A stretch of 64,000 nucleotides of DNA, from the NCBI GenBank assembly GCA_013112545.1, contig JABFGJ010000002.1, positions 248,001 to 312,000 on the forward strand. The letters run 5' to 3'. Each line of letters starts with the position of its first letter. The first letter of the stretch is position 1. Both the position numbers and the translations under genes were made by a program. The notes under the pieces were generated by a model. That model was not told the origin of the DNA and made no database searches. It was given only the letters and a program-made list of their open reading frames with translations. This DNA is from Bacteroidota bacterium (lineage in GTDB: Bacteria > Bacteroidota > Bacteroidia > Flavobacteriales_E > Vicingaceae). Below are positions 51,053 to 60,048 of this stretch, in pieces.

Positions 51053-52039
51053 TTATTTTCTTGCTTTTATAAAATCACTAACTAAATAGGCCAATAACTT
51101 CCCTGCTTGCTCGGCTGATCCATCAACTAAACTAGGTGCTGCTTCTGGTAAATGCAAATAAATCGCATTTTTTGAACTCGCTAAATGATGCACAAAATAC
51201 CTTGCTTGTTGAGTTGTTGTACCACTTGGACTTTGTGCTGATGAAGGGAAGTTTTCGATGCTATCTAAATCCAATTCAATACCATAATCGGCATCTAAAA
51301 CAAAGGCAAAACTTTCGGAAACAGCATCGTTGAAACTGATTTCTTCACGTATAAAAATACGCTCAAAGGTATTAAAATGAACCCCATCTTGCTCCAATCT
51401 AGCCATCATTTCGGCAGAGTTATAATTTTCATGCAAACCCAAAATGCTGTATTTGTTTAAATATCCTTCTGCTTTGGCATAGGAAAAGCCATTGCCAGAA
51501 TGCCTGCCTTCCAAACTTCTATAATCGGCATGAGGATCTAAGTTGCACACATTAATTTTTTGTGCTTTTGCTTTTGAAATTCCTTTGATAATACCATAAC
51601 AGTTATTATGGCCACCGCCTATTACAATGGGGGTTTTTTCTGCTTTAACAACTTTTTCTATTAAATTGGAAACTAATTCATCCAATTGATTTACTAAATT
51701 TCTCAAGGTGTCTAGGTCATTTGAATTGTAACTAGCTGTGCTATTGAAGTCAAATGCTCCGAGTAACAAAATATCTTTTCCCTTGATGTGAGGTGTTTCT
51801 TGAATGTTTAAAAACTTGCCTAAAAAAGGAAGCCAAGCTGAGTCGGCGCCACCTCTGCCACAGTTAGCTCTTGGGCCAATATCTTCAGGAATTCCTATCA
51901 AAACAAAGGCTGCGGGACAATTGCTTAAATCGGCTAGATAATCACTGCCTGCTAAAATAGATTCACCTATTTTAACTTCGTTTGCACGCACACTCGTCAG
52001 TTTCTTAATCTCTTTTGCTTGAAATGCTTGAAATTCCAT
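51053..52039 (-). CDS. hutG: Formimidoylglutamase (arginase family)
   Basis: The 328-residue ureohydrolase-fold protein has the Mn site residues GGGHNN, NLDPHADYR and the DADYGIELDLDSI region. In this place it most likely converts N-formimidoyl-glutamate to glutamate and formamide. It lies 1 base after hutI, so they are coupled. Presence of ftcD as well means two alternative ways of handling formimidoyl-glutamate, or that this protein has a different ureohydrolase role; family members are often annotated only as arginase-like. Confidence 0.82.
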   Translation of the reverse strand: MEFQAFQAKEIKKLTSVRANEVKIGESILAGSDYLADLSNCPAAFVLIGIPEDIGPRANCGRGGADSAWLPFLGKFLNIQETPHIKGKDILLLGAFDFNSTASYNSNDLDTLRNLVNQLDELVSNLIEKVVKAEKTPIVIGGGHNNCYGIIKGISKAKAQKINVCNLDPHADYRSLEGRHSGNGFSYAKAEGYLNKYSILGLHENYNSAEMMARLEQDGVHFNTFERIFIREEISFNDAVSESFAFVLDADYGIELDLDSIENFPSSAQSPSGTTTQQARYFVHHLASSKNAIYLHLPEAAPSLVDGSAEQAGKLLAYLVSDFIKARK

Positions 52040-52040
52040 T

Positions 52041-53273
52041 TTACATTCGTTTTCCGTTAATGATTATCTCTTCAATTTGGTCAGAACCAAAAGAATATGG
52101 GATGAATCCATAGCTGTCTATTTCTTTAGAAATTATGAGGTTGGCTTTTTTGCCTACGGTAATGCTTCCCATTTCATCTTGCATCTCTAATGCAAAAGCT
52201 CCATTAATTGTAGCGGCGTTTATGGCTTCTTCTGGTGTCATTTTTAATTTTATACAAGCTAAAGATAAAACAAAACTCATTCTTCCAGAAGGGGTAGAAC
52301 CAGGGTTATAATCGCTCGCTAAAGCAACTGGAATTCCAGCATCTATAATCTCTCTAGCAGGTTGGTAAGGGTCGTTTAGAAAAAACGGAGCTGAAGGCAA
52401 CAGTGTCGCAATGGTGTTAGAGTTTTTCAAACAGTCAATTTCATCTTGATTTATGACTTCTAAATGGTCAACAGAAATGGCATTGTTGGCAACACTGACT
52501 TCAATTCCACCCATGCAATTAAATTGATTGGTATGTATTTTTGCTTTTAATCCGTGCTTTATTCCAGCTTTTATAATTCGATCTGTTTCTTCAGCCGAAA
52601 AGGCCACTTTTTCACAAAAAGCATCAATGTAATCTGCTAAATTCTCTTTGGAAATTATGGGTAGCATTTCATCGATAATTAGGCTAATGTAGCCTTCGTG
52701 GTTTTGTTTGTATTCTTTTGGATAAAAATGAGCACCCAAAAAACTAGCCTTAATTGGAATGGGACTGTACGCTTTCAGTTTTTGAATCACACGGAGCATT
52801 TTAATTTCGGCTTCTACCGTAAGTCCATAACCACTTTTTATTTCAATGGCGCCTGTGCCCATAGAAATAACCTCATGCAAGCGCTTTTTTGCAGTCTCAA
52901 AAAGCTCTTCTTCAGTTTTTGATTGCAATTTCTTGGCAGAATTCAAAATTCCACCTCCTGCTTCGGCAATTTCTTCATACGATTTACCATGTAATCGCAT
53001 CACAAATTCTTCTTCTCGGCTTCCGGCAAACACTAAATGCGTGTGTGAATCAACAAAACTTGGCATTACTATGCGGTTTTTTACATCGATGATTTCTTCA
53101 TCATCCACTGTTTTTAAATCGGCCATTAAGCCAAAAGAGTGAATACGATCTTTTTTTATTTTCAACCAAGCGCTTTCTAGGATTGGGAGTTCAGCAAGGT
53201 TTTTACCAGCAAGGGCTTTTTCTAATTTTGATTCTCTGATTTGTAAAAGTTGACGAATATTTATTAAGAGCAT
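52041..53273 (-). CDS. hutI: Imidazolonepropionase
   Basis: The 410-residue amidohydrolase opens the imidazolone ring in the third step of histidine degradation. Metal and substrate motifs are VMPSFVDSHTHLVFAG, IEIKSGYGLT, KIHTNQFNCMGG and ALASDYNPGSTPS. Length is normal. The hutG gene follows after 1 base. Confidence 0.93.
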   Translation of the reverse strand: MLLINIRQLLQIRESKLEKALAGKNLAELPILESAWLKIKKDRIHSFGLMADLKTVDDEEIIDVKNRIVMPSFVDSHTHLVFAGSREEEFVMRLHGKSYEEIAEAGGGILNSAKKLQSKTEEELFETAKKRLHEVISMGTGAIEIKSGYGLTVEAEIKMLRVIQKLKAYSPIPIKASFLGAHFYPKEYKQNHEGYISLIIDEMLPIISKENLADYIDAFCEKVAFSAEETDRIIKAGIKHGLKAKIHTNQFNCMGGIEVSVANNAISVDHLEVINQDEIDCLKNSNTIATLLPSAPFFLNDPYQPAREIIDAGIPVALASDYNPGSTPSGRMSFVLSLACIKLKMTPEEAINAATINGAFALEMQDEMGSITVGKKANLIISKEIDSYGFIPYSFGSDQIEEIIINGKRM

Positions 53274-53321
53274 AATTCTAAATATAATGAAGAATCAAAC
53301 TTACAAAATGAAACATAGCTC

Positions 53322-54491
53322 TCAATACAAAAAGCCAAATTGATACAAAGGAATTTGATTTTGATAAGCTGAGGTAATGTCGTCCTTGGCTAAAATTACT
53401 TTTGGAAGGTCTTTATAATTGCTCATTTTTTTATTTTGTCCGCCAATTTCAAAAATGGTATCTTCAATTAAAAAATCACCTTTTAGCGGAATGCTAATTT
53501 CTTTTTGAGTGCTGACCTGCGATACAAAAAAAGTTTCTCTCACATTTCCTATATCGCTGTTTTGTTCACCTACTAAGGTGTAAATCAGGCTTGTGTTATC
53601 TAAATAAACTTTTTCAGGTTTCGCTAAACCTTGAATTCCTTTGGCCGAAGAGGTCAATTGTTTTATTAATCCTGCTCTTTCCAAATAATTGAAATATTCC
53701 ACCATTAGATTTCTCGAAATATTTGTTTTTTCGGCCAACTTACTGATGTTGGGCTTGAAAGGTACACTTGCCGAAATTAGTTGAAGTAACTTTTTTAATT
53801 TGATGATGGTAGAAGGTTTTAAATCTAAATAATGTACCAGATCCACTTCCATAATTGCATTAATTACTTGGTGCATTTTCAACTCAAAGGACTTTTCTTT
53901 GTAAAAAGGATAGTAGCCTTTTTCTAAATAATTTTTAAAGTGAAAAAGCGGTTTCTCAATCTCAAGATTAAATTTTCCTTCGCAAATCGTTTTGAAATCA
54001 ACTTGTGGTAAATTCAATTTCAATTCAAAGTTTAAGTATTCTCTGAATGATAAACCATGTAAAATATAAGGCACAGCTCGGCGACTTATATCACCGTAGC
54101 CTTTCAAAATATCTAAAATAGAACTACCAGTGAACAAAACGTTAAGCTTTGGAATGCTATCGTAAATGTGTTTTATTTCTCCTGACCAGTTTTCGTATTT
54201 GTGGATTTCGTCGATGTATAAATATTCACCACCATTTTCATAGTGGTTAAGCGCAACTTCATGCAATTTTAAATTGTAAATAAACAAGCTATCTGCCGAT
54301 ACGTACAAATATTTTCCTGACGCTCTGTTTTCTTTAACTTTTTGTAAGAGCATTGTTGTTTTGCCAGTTCCTCGTTGTCCTGTAATTGCAATTAATTGTT
54401 GCTCAAAGTCCAAACTGTCAAATAAGTACCTTTTTTGATTTAAGGATGTTGATTCTAATATTCTGTCTTGGGCATTGATTAATCGTTGCAT
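53322..54491 (-). CDS. AAA-family ATPase with DUF4143 domain
   Basis: The 389-residue protein has Walker A GQRGTGKTTML (about 38-48), Walker B EYLYIDEIHKYENW, an arginine-containing GSSILDI...RR region, and a C-terminal winged-helix/DUF4143 part (LAEKTNISRNLMVEYFNYLE). Proteins of this type are widespread in Bacteroidota with unknown cellular role; some sit in defence or mobile contexts. It is a single gene between hutI and aroC. Confidence 0.85.
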   Translation of the reverse strand: MQRLINAQDRILESTSLNQKRYLFDSLDFEQQLIAITGQRGTGKTTMLLQKVKENRASGKYLYVSADSLFIYNLKLHEVALNHYENGGEYLYIDEIHKYENWSGEIKHIYDSIPKLNVLFTGSSILDILKGYGDISRRAVPYILHGLSFREYLNFELKLNLPQVDFKTICEGKFNLEIEKPLFHFKNYLEKGYYPFYKEKSFELKMHQVINAIMEVDLVHYLDLKPSTIIKLKKLLQLISASVPFKPNISKLAEKTNISRNLMVEYFNYLERAGLIKQLTSSAKGIQGLAKPEKVYLDNTSLIYTLVGEQNSDIGNVRETFFVSQVSTQKEISIPLKGDFLIEDTIFEIGGQNKKMSNYKDLPKVILAKDDITSAYQNQIPLYQFGFLY

Positions 54492-54684
54492 GGTTTTATT
54501 TATTAATAGTACAAATATAATAAAATGGTAAGTGTGCTGTGCATAAAGTAATAAAAATTGATAAGTTGACTTATCATTTTTCGAATTATAATGATAAGTT
54601 GACTTGTCAAAATGTAGTAAGGCTTATTATTAGACCAATCAAAATGAAACCTTTTGGAAAAGTTTAAAACCCGTTCAAAAAAAC

Positions 54685-54692
54685 TATTTTTG
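54685..54692 (+). promoter_or_regulatory. -7 element for aroC, near-leaderless
   Basis: TATTTTTG fits TANNTTTG and ends only 5 bases before the aroC ATG at 54698. If used, transcription would start at or next to the start codon. Confidence 0.5.
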
Positions 54693-54697
54693 TTTCT

Positions 54698-55780
54698 ATG
54701 GCGGGTAATAGTTTTGGCACTCTTTTTAAACTGACTAGTTATGGGGAATCTCATGGGGTTTCTATAGGCGGAATTATTGAGGGTTGCCCAGCAGGCTTGA
54801 AAATTGATTTTGATTTTATTCAATTGCAATTAGATAGGAGAAAGCCCGGACAATCAAACATTACAACCCAAAGAAAAGAAACCGATCAAGTAGTTTTTCT
54901 TTCAGGCATATTTGAAGGGAAAACCACTGGTACTCCAATTGCTTTTCAGATTATAAACGAAGACCATAAATCGAAAGATTATAGCCACATTCAAGATAAG
55001 TATAGACCCTCACATGCAGATTATGTTTACCAAGAAAAATATGGTAACCGAGATTATCGTGGAGGTGGTCGATCCTCAGCTAGAGAAACAGCTTGTAGGG
55101 TTGTGGCAGGAGCCATTGCTCAATTGCTGCTAAAACTAGAAGGCGTAGAAATTCATTCGTATGTTCAGCAAGTGGGAAAAATAGTGTTAGAACAACCTTA
55201 CCAAGAATTGGATTTAAGCCAAGTTTTTGCAAATAAGGTAAGGTGCCCAGATGAGCTTATGGCTCAAAAAATGATTGCTGAAATTGAGCAAGTAAAAAAA
55301 GAAGGCGATACCATTGGAGGAGTAGTTCAGGGAATGGCATTTAATGTGCCGGTTGGATTAGGAGAGCCAGTTTTTGATAAATTGCATGCCGATTTAGCGA
55401 AAGCCATGTTGAGCATAAATGCAGTTAAAGGTTTTGAATACGGCTCAGGATTTAATGCAGCAAATATGCGAGGTTCCGAACACAACGATGCGTTTATTAT
55501 AAAAGAAGGAAAGGTTAGAACAGAAAGTAATTTTTCAGGAGGAATTCAAGGGGGAATAAGTAATGGAGAAACGATTTACTTTCGAGTTGCTTTTAAGCCT
55601 GTTGCGACCTTAATTCAAGATCAAAAAAGTATAAATAAAAAAGGGGAAGAGGTTGTAATAGAAGGAAAAGGGAGACATGATCCTTGTGTAGTGCCGAGAG
55701 CAGTGCCAATAGTAACAGCAATGACAGCCTTGGTTTTAGCTGACCATTTTTTGCGAAATAAAATTTCAACTTTAAGCTAA
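54698..55780 (+). CDS. aroC: Chorismate synthase
   Basis: The 360-residue enzyme makes chorismate from EPSP, the last step of the shikimate pathway, using reduced FMN. Family motifs are [20 protein letters not shown] at the start, [35 protein letters not shown] and the C-terminal [14 protein letters not shown]. Length is normal. A TANNTTTG element lies so close upstream that the mRNA may be leaderless. Confidence 0.95.
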   Translation: MAGNSFGTLFKLTSYGESHGVSIGGIIEGCPAGLKIDFDFIQLQLDRRKPGQSNITTQRKETDQVVFLSGIFEGKTTGTPIAFQIINEDHKSKDYSHIQDKYRPSHADYVYQEKYGNRDYRGGGRSSARETACRVVAGAIAQLLLKLEGVEIHSYVQQVGKIVLEQPYQELDLSQVFANKVRCPDELMAQKMIAEIEQVKKEGDTIGGVVQGMAFNVPVGLGEPVFDKLHADLAKAMLSINAVKGFEYGSGFNAANMRGSEHNDAFIIKEGKVRTESNFSGGIQGGISNGETIYFRVAFKPVATLIQDQKSINKKGEEVVIEGKGRHDPCVVPRAVPIVTAMTALVLADHFLRNKISTLS

Positions 55781-55829
55781 AGCGAAGAATTGTAAAAATT
55801 ATAAATAGGGAAAAAGAAATAATAATTAG

Positions 55830-55920
55830 AGTTTAATCAGCGGAAATCAGCGCAATTTGCGGGAGGAATTAAAAGTTTTATAGTTAATTGCCCGCAGAAA
55901 ACGCAGAACAACGCAGATAA
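55830..55920. repeat. Single diverged copy of the 50.3-51.0 kb repeat family
   Basis: TCAGCGGAAATCAGCGCAAT, TTGCGGGAGGAATT and CCCGCAGAAAACGCAGAACAA recall the unit between ftcD and hutG, in the gap between aroC and the symporter gene. Confidence 0.65.
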
Positions 55921-55984
55921 AGAGATTTAATTAAAGGAGGAATAGGTAGAAATATATAGAGTTAGTATAAAGAGAGATTAGAAC

Positions 55985-57286
55985 ATGAAAAAACTAGCAT
56001 TACACTGGCAAATAATAATAGGATTATTTTTAGGCTTAATCTACGGATTAATTGCCGCAAACTCAGGTTGGCAAGAGTTTACCGCAGACTGGATAGCACC
56101 ATGGGGAAAAATCTTCATCAGCATGTTAAAAATGATTGCTGTTCCATTGGTGCTTATTTCTTTAATAAATGGTGTATCGGGGCTGAAAGACATTTCACAA
56201 CTTTCTTCTATGGGAGGAAAAACCATTGGTATTTATTTAATTACAACAGTGATGGCTGTTACAATTGGATTGTTAGCAGTGAACCTAATAAAACCTGGAA
56301 AATCATTTTCCGAAGAAATTCGCCAAGAAATGGTTCAACAAAATGAAGCTAAAGTGAAATCGACAGAAGAGCAAGCGAATGCACAGAAAAGCTCTGGGCC
56401 TTTGCAATTTATTGTTGACATGGTGCCCGATAACTTTTTCTTTTCAGCAAGTGATAACCGAAACATGCTGCAGATTATCTTTTTCGCATTAATGTTTGGA
56501 ATTGCTTTAATTTTAGTTCCAGATCAAACCAAGGTTGACCCCATAAAGCACTTTTTTGACGGGGCTAATGAAGTCATACTAAAAATGGTTGACCTCATTA
56601 TGTATTTCGCACCAATTGGTGTTTTCGCCCTTTTGGGAAACATTATGGTTGAACTAGCAGGCGATGACCCAACGGCAGCATTAGAAATCTTAAAAGGTCT
56701 GGCTGTGTATTCTTTAACAGTATTGTTAGGTTTGTTGATTATGGTTGCTATTGTTTATCCGATGGCGCTGAAATTATTAGCCAATTATTCCTACAAGCGT
56801 TTCTTTAAAGGATTAGCTCCAGCACAATTGTTGGCATTTTCAACAAGTTCATCTGCTGCAACACTTCCTTTAACCATGGAGCGCTGCGAAGAAAAGCTAG
56901 GCGTTTCGAATAAAGTAGCTTCATTTGTTTTGCCACTTGGAGCAACCATAAACATGGATGGTACAAGTTGTTATCAAGCCGTTGCAGCTGTTTTTATTGC
57001 ACAAGTTTATGGCATGGATTTGGGTTTGTCCGAGCAGCTTACAATCGTGCTTACAGCCACTTTAGCTTCCATTGGCTCAGCGGCAGTTCCAGGAGCAGGC
57101 ATCATCATGTTGGCAATTGTTTTGGGTTCTGTTGGTGTTCCTCTTGAAGGAATTAGTTTGATATTTGCAGTTGACAGACCATTAGATATGTGTAGAACTG
57201 TAGTGAACGTTACTGGAGATGCAACAGTTGCCACAATTGTTGCTTATACAGAAGGTGAGTTAATTGCTCATCCGGTTGAGAAATAA
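55985..57286 (+). CDS. Dicarboxylate/amino acid:cation symporter (DAACS family)
   Basis: The 433-residue inner-membrane carrier takes up glutamate, aspartate or dicarboxylates with Na+ or H+. Family motifs are FSTSSSAATLPLTMERCEE (serine-rich hairpin), LPLGATINMDGTSCYQA and DRPLDMCRTVVNVTGDATVA. About eight transmembrane helices and two hairpins can be traced. A charged loop (about residues 115-140) follows the third segment. Substrate is not certain. Confidence 0.92.
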   Translation: MKKLALHWQIIIGLFLGLIYGLIAANSGWQEFTADWIAPWGKIFISMLKMIAVPLVLISLINGVSGLKDISQLSSMGGKTIGIYLITTVMAVTIGLLAVNLIKPGKSFSEEIRQEMVQQNEAKVKSTEEQANAQKSSGPLQFIVDMVPDNFFFSASDNRNMLQIIFFALMFGIALILVPDQTKVDPIKHFFDGANEVILKMVDLIMYFAPIGVFALLGNIMVELAGDDPTAALEILKGLAVYSLTVLLGLLIMVAIVYPMALKLLANYSYKRFFKGLAPAQLLAFSTSSSAATLPLTMERCEEKLGVSNKVASFVLPLGATINMDGTSCYQAVAAVFIAQVYGMDLGLSEQLTIVLTATLASIGSAAVPGAGIIMLAIVLGSVGVPLEGISLIFAVDRPLDMCRTVVNVTGDATVATIVAYTEGELIAHPVEK

Positions 57287-57313
57287 TAAATTTGACTTTA
57301 AATAATTAGGAAT

Positions 57314-60001
57314 ATGAAAACGATTTTAAAAATTCTAGGAGGCTTAGTTCTTTTGGTAATACTCGCTTTAATATTAATTCCAATCATCTTTAAAGATGAC
57401 ATTGTTAAAATGGTTAAAGATGAAACAAACGCTGCCTTAAATGCCACTGTTGATTTTGGTGATTTTGACCTTAGCCTTATTAAGAGTTTTCCTAATTTTT
57501 ATTTTACCATAGAAAATGTAAAAGTTACAGGAATTGGTGACTTTGAAGGTTTAGAATTGGCAGCCATTAAAGAGTTAAACTTAACGGTTGATTTAATGTC
57601 TGTAATTAACGGAGAAACCATTAATGTAAAAAACATCACCATTTTAGAACCCAACATTCATGCCAAAGTATTAGCTGACGGAAAAGCGAACTATGACATA
57701 GTAAAAGAGTCGGAAGAATCAGAAGTTGAAACAATTGAAGAAACTACAGAAGCAAGCGCCTTCAAAATGCAGCTTACAAAAGTTGAAATAATAAAAGGAG
57801 GAGTAATTTATGACGATGCAACTTTCCCAATGTATATGTCAATTGCTGACTTGAATTTAAACCTCTCTGGAGATTTAACTGAAGCTGTAACCACGATTAA
57901 AGCTTTAGGAGGAGTCGGAGCGCTTAACCTTACTTATGATGGTGTAAAGTTCATGAACGCCGCTAAAATCACTTTGGATGCAGCTATGGAAGCAGATATA
58001 GACAATTTTAAATTCACTTTTCATGAAAATGAAGTTAAAGTCAATGAATTGGGCTTAGGTTTTGACGGTTGGCTTGCAATGCCTAACGATCCGATTGATA
58101 TGGATATCACATTTTTAGCAAAGAAAGCAGACTTTAAAGAAATACTTTCCTTAGTGCCGGCAGAGTTCGCAAAAGATTTAGAAGGAGTGAAAACTTCAGG
58201 TTCTATGGCTTTAAACGGATACGCAAAAGGCACTTATGTTGATTCTACTTATCCGGCTTTTGGAATTTCATTAGAGGTTTTAGATGCCATGTTTAGCTAT
58301 CCAGATTTACCTAAATCGGTAGAGAATATTCAAATAAACGCAAGTGTTGAAAGTAAAGATGGCAATTTAGATCACACCATTGTTGATGTACCTAAGTTTC
58401 ACCTTTCTATTGCAGACAATCCTTTTGATTTAAACTTTTACTTAGCTACTCCAATGTCTGACCCATTTATTAGAGCAGGGCTAAATGGCAAAGTTGTTTT
58501 AGATAATTTAAAAGATGTTATTCCTTTGGAAAAAAGCGATAAATTAAATGGAACGATTACTTCAAACATTTCTATAGAAGGACATCTTTCAACATTGGAA
58601 AATGAGCAATACGAAGCATTTAAAGCAAACGGAACATTGTTGGTCGAAGGGATGCACTTTGAATCAGATTCTTTGGACTACCCAGTTGACTTATCAAGAG
58701 CCAGAATGACCTTCAGTCCAAAGTTTGTAGAATTAAATGAAATGAACATGCAATTGGGCAAAAGTGATTTAGATGCTCAAGGAAGATTAGAAAACTTTAT
58801 AGCTTATGCTCTAAAAGATAAACAAACGCTTAAAGGGGTCTTGAATGTTCAATCAAATTTGTTAGATATAAATGAATTAGCTGGCATCGATCCAAATGCA
58901 GCAGAGGAAGAAGCAAGTGCTGAAGCTTCTAGTGATTCTTCAGCAGCGCCTATGGAAGTCGTTTTGTTACCTAAATACATTGATTTTACAACAACTGCAA
59001 ACATTAAAAAATTAAGGTTTGACAATATCAACATCGAAGAAATTAACGGCGCGATTTTATTGAAAAACGAAAAAGTTAGTTTAGACAAAACGAGTATGAA
59101 AATGTTGGGTGGCAAAATGACCTTAGATGGATTTTATGAAACAACAGATTCGCTTAAACCGAGCTATAGTTTTGATATGAATATTATTGAATTTGATGTT
59201 CAGCAAACCGTTACAACTTTTAATAGTGTTGAGAAATTAGTGCCTATTGCCATGAAAACTGAAGGCGCATATTCTACAGGTATGAGTATAAAAGGTGCTT
59301 TAGATTCAAAGATGGAGCCCATTTATGAAACCATGTTTGGACAAGGAAAACTTAAAACCAAAAACATACAAATTCGAGATTATAAGCCATTGAAAAAAGT
59401 AGCAGATGCCATAAAATACGACAAACTAAATCCAATGGCGATAAATAACGTTGACATTAGTTTTAAAATAACTGAAGGAAAAGTATTTGTAGAACCATTC
59501 ACCAATAAAATTGGAAATTCAACGGTAACAATTGCTGGTAGTAATTCATTTGACCAAACGATAGACTATATTTTCAGTTTCGCAATTCCACGTTCTGAAT
59601 TTGGGGGCGCTGCAAATACCGCAATTGATGGTTTATTGGCTCAAGCTGCTGGCAAAGGTGTTGATTTAAAATTAGCCGAAACGATAAATATAGATGTGCG
59701 TTTATCAGGGCCAGCTACAGATCCTAAAATAACAACCGATTTTAAGAAAGCAAAAAGTGACGCCACGAACGCCATTAAAGAAAAGGCCAAGGAAGAGTTT
59801 AATAAAGCAAAAGAAGAATTAGAAGCTAAAGCAAGAGAAGAGCTCGAGAAAAAGAAAGCAGAAGCTGAAGCAGAAGCGAAACGAATAATTGAGGAGCAAA
59901 AGCAAAAAGCGAAAGAAGAGCTTGAAAAACAAAAAGAGGAAGCAAAAAAGAAGCTAGAAGAAGAAGCAAAGAAAAAGTTGAAAGGATTGTTCGGGAAATA
60001 A
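57314..60001 (+). CDS. AsmA-like protein with charged coiled-coil tail
   Basis: The 895-residue protein has an N-terminal membrane anchor (about residues 4-26) and the AsmA N-terminal pattern (LSLIKSFPNFYFTIENVKVT), then repeated beta segments like the bridge-type AsmA/TamB lipid-transport family, with a C-terminal AsmA_2-like region (about 650-800). The last ~80 residues are almost only Ala, Glu, Lys, Gln and Arg in a helical pattern. It probably works in the periplasm on outer-membrane lipid assembly. The charged tail is unusual and may be a cell-wall or protein contact. Confidence 0.85.
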   Translation: MKTILKILGGLVLLVILALILIPIIFKDDIVKMVKDETNAALNATVDFGDFDLSLIKSFPNFYFTIENVKVTGIGDFEGLELAAIKELNLTVDLMSVINGETINVKNITILEPNIHAKVLADGKANYDIVKESEESEVETIEETTEASAFKMQLTKVEIIKGGVIYDDATFPMYMSIADLNLNLSGDLTEAVTTIKALGGVGALNLTYDGVKFMNAAKITLDAAMEADIDNFKFTFHENEVKVNELGLGFDGWLAMPNDPIDMDITFLAKKADFKEILSLVPAEFAKDLEGVKTSGSMALNGYAKGTYVDSTYPAFGISLEVLDAMFSYPDLPKSVENIQINASVESKDGNLDHTIVDVPKFHLSIADNPFDLNFYLATPMSDPFIRAGLNGKVVLDNLKDVIPLEKSDKLNGTITSNISIEGHLSTLENEQYEAFKANGTLLVEGMHFESDSLDYPVDLSRARMTFSPKFVELNEMNMQLGKSDLDAQGRLENFIAYALKDKQTLKGVLNVQSNLLDINELAGIDPNAAEEEASAEASSDSSAAPMEVVLLPKYIDFTTTANIKKLRFDNINIEEINGAILLKNEKVSLDKTSMKMLGGKMTLDGFYETTDSLKPSYSFDMNIIEFDVQQTVTTFNSVEKLVPIAMKTEGAYSTGMSIKGALDSKMEPIYETMFGQGKLKTKNIQIRDYKPLKKVADAIKYDKLNPMAINNVDISFKITEGKVFVEPFTNKIGNSTVTIAGSNSFDQTIDYIFSFAIPRSEFGGAANTAIDGLLAQAAGKGVDLKLAETINIDVRLSGPATDPKITTDFKKAKSDATNAIKEKAKEEFNKAKEELEAKAREELEKKKAEAEAEAKRIIEEQKQKAKEELEKQKEEAKKKLEEEAKKKLKGLFGK

Positions 60002-60048
60002 ATTCAAATGGGTTTATTTGTTGAACTAAAGAGGAGTATTAAAAGGAG

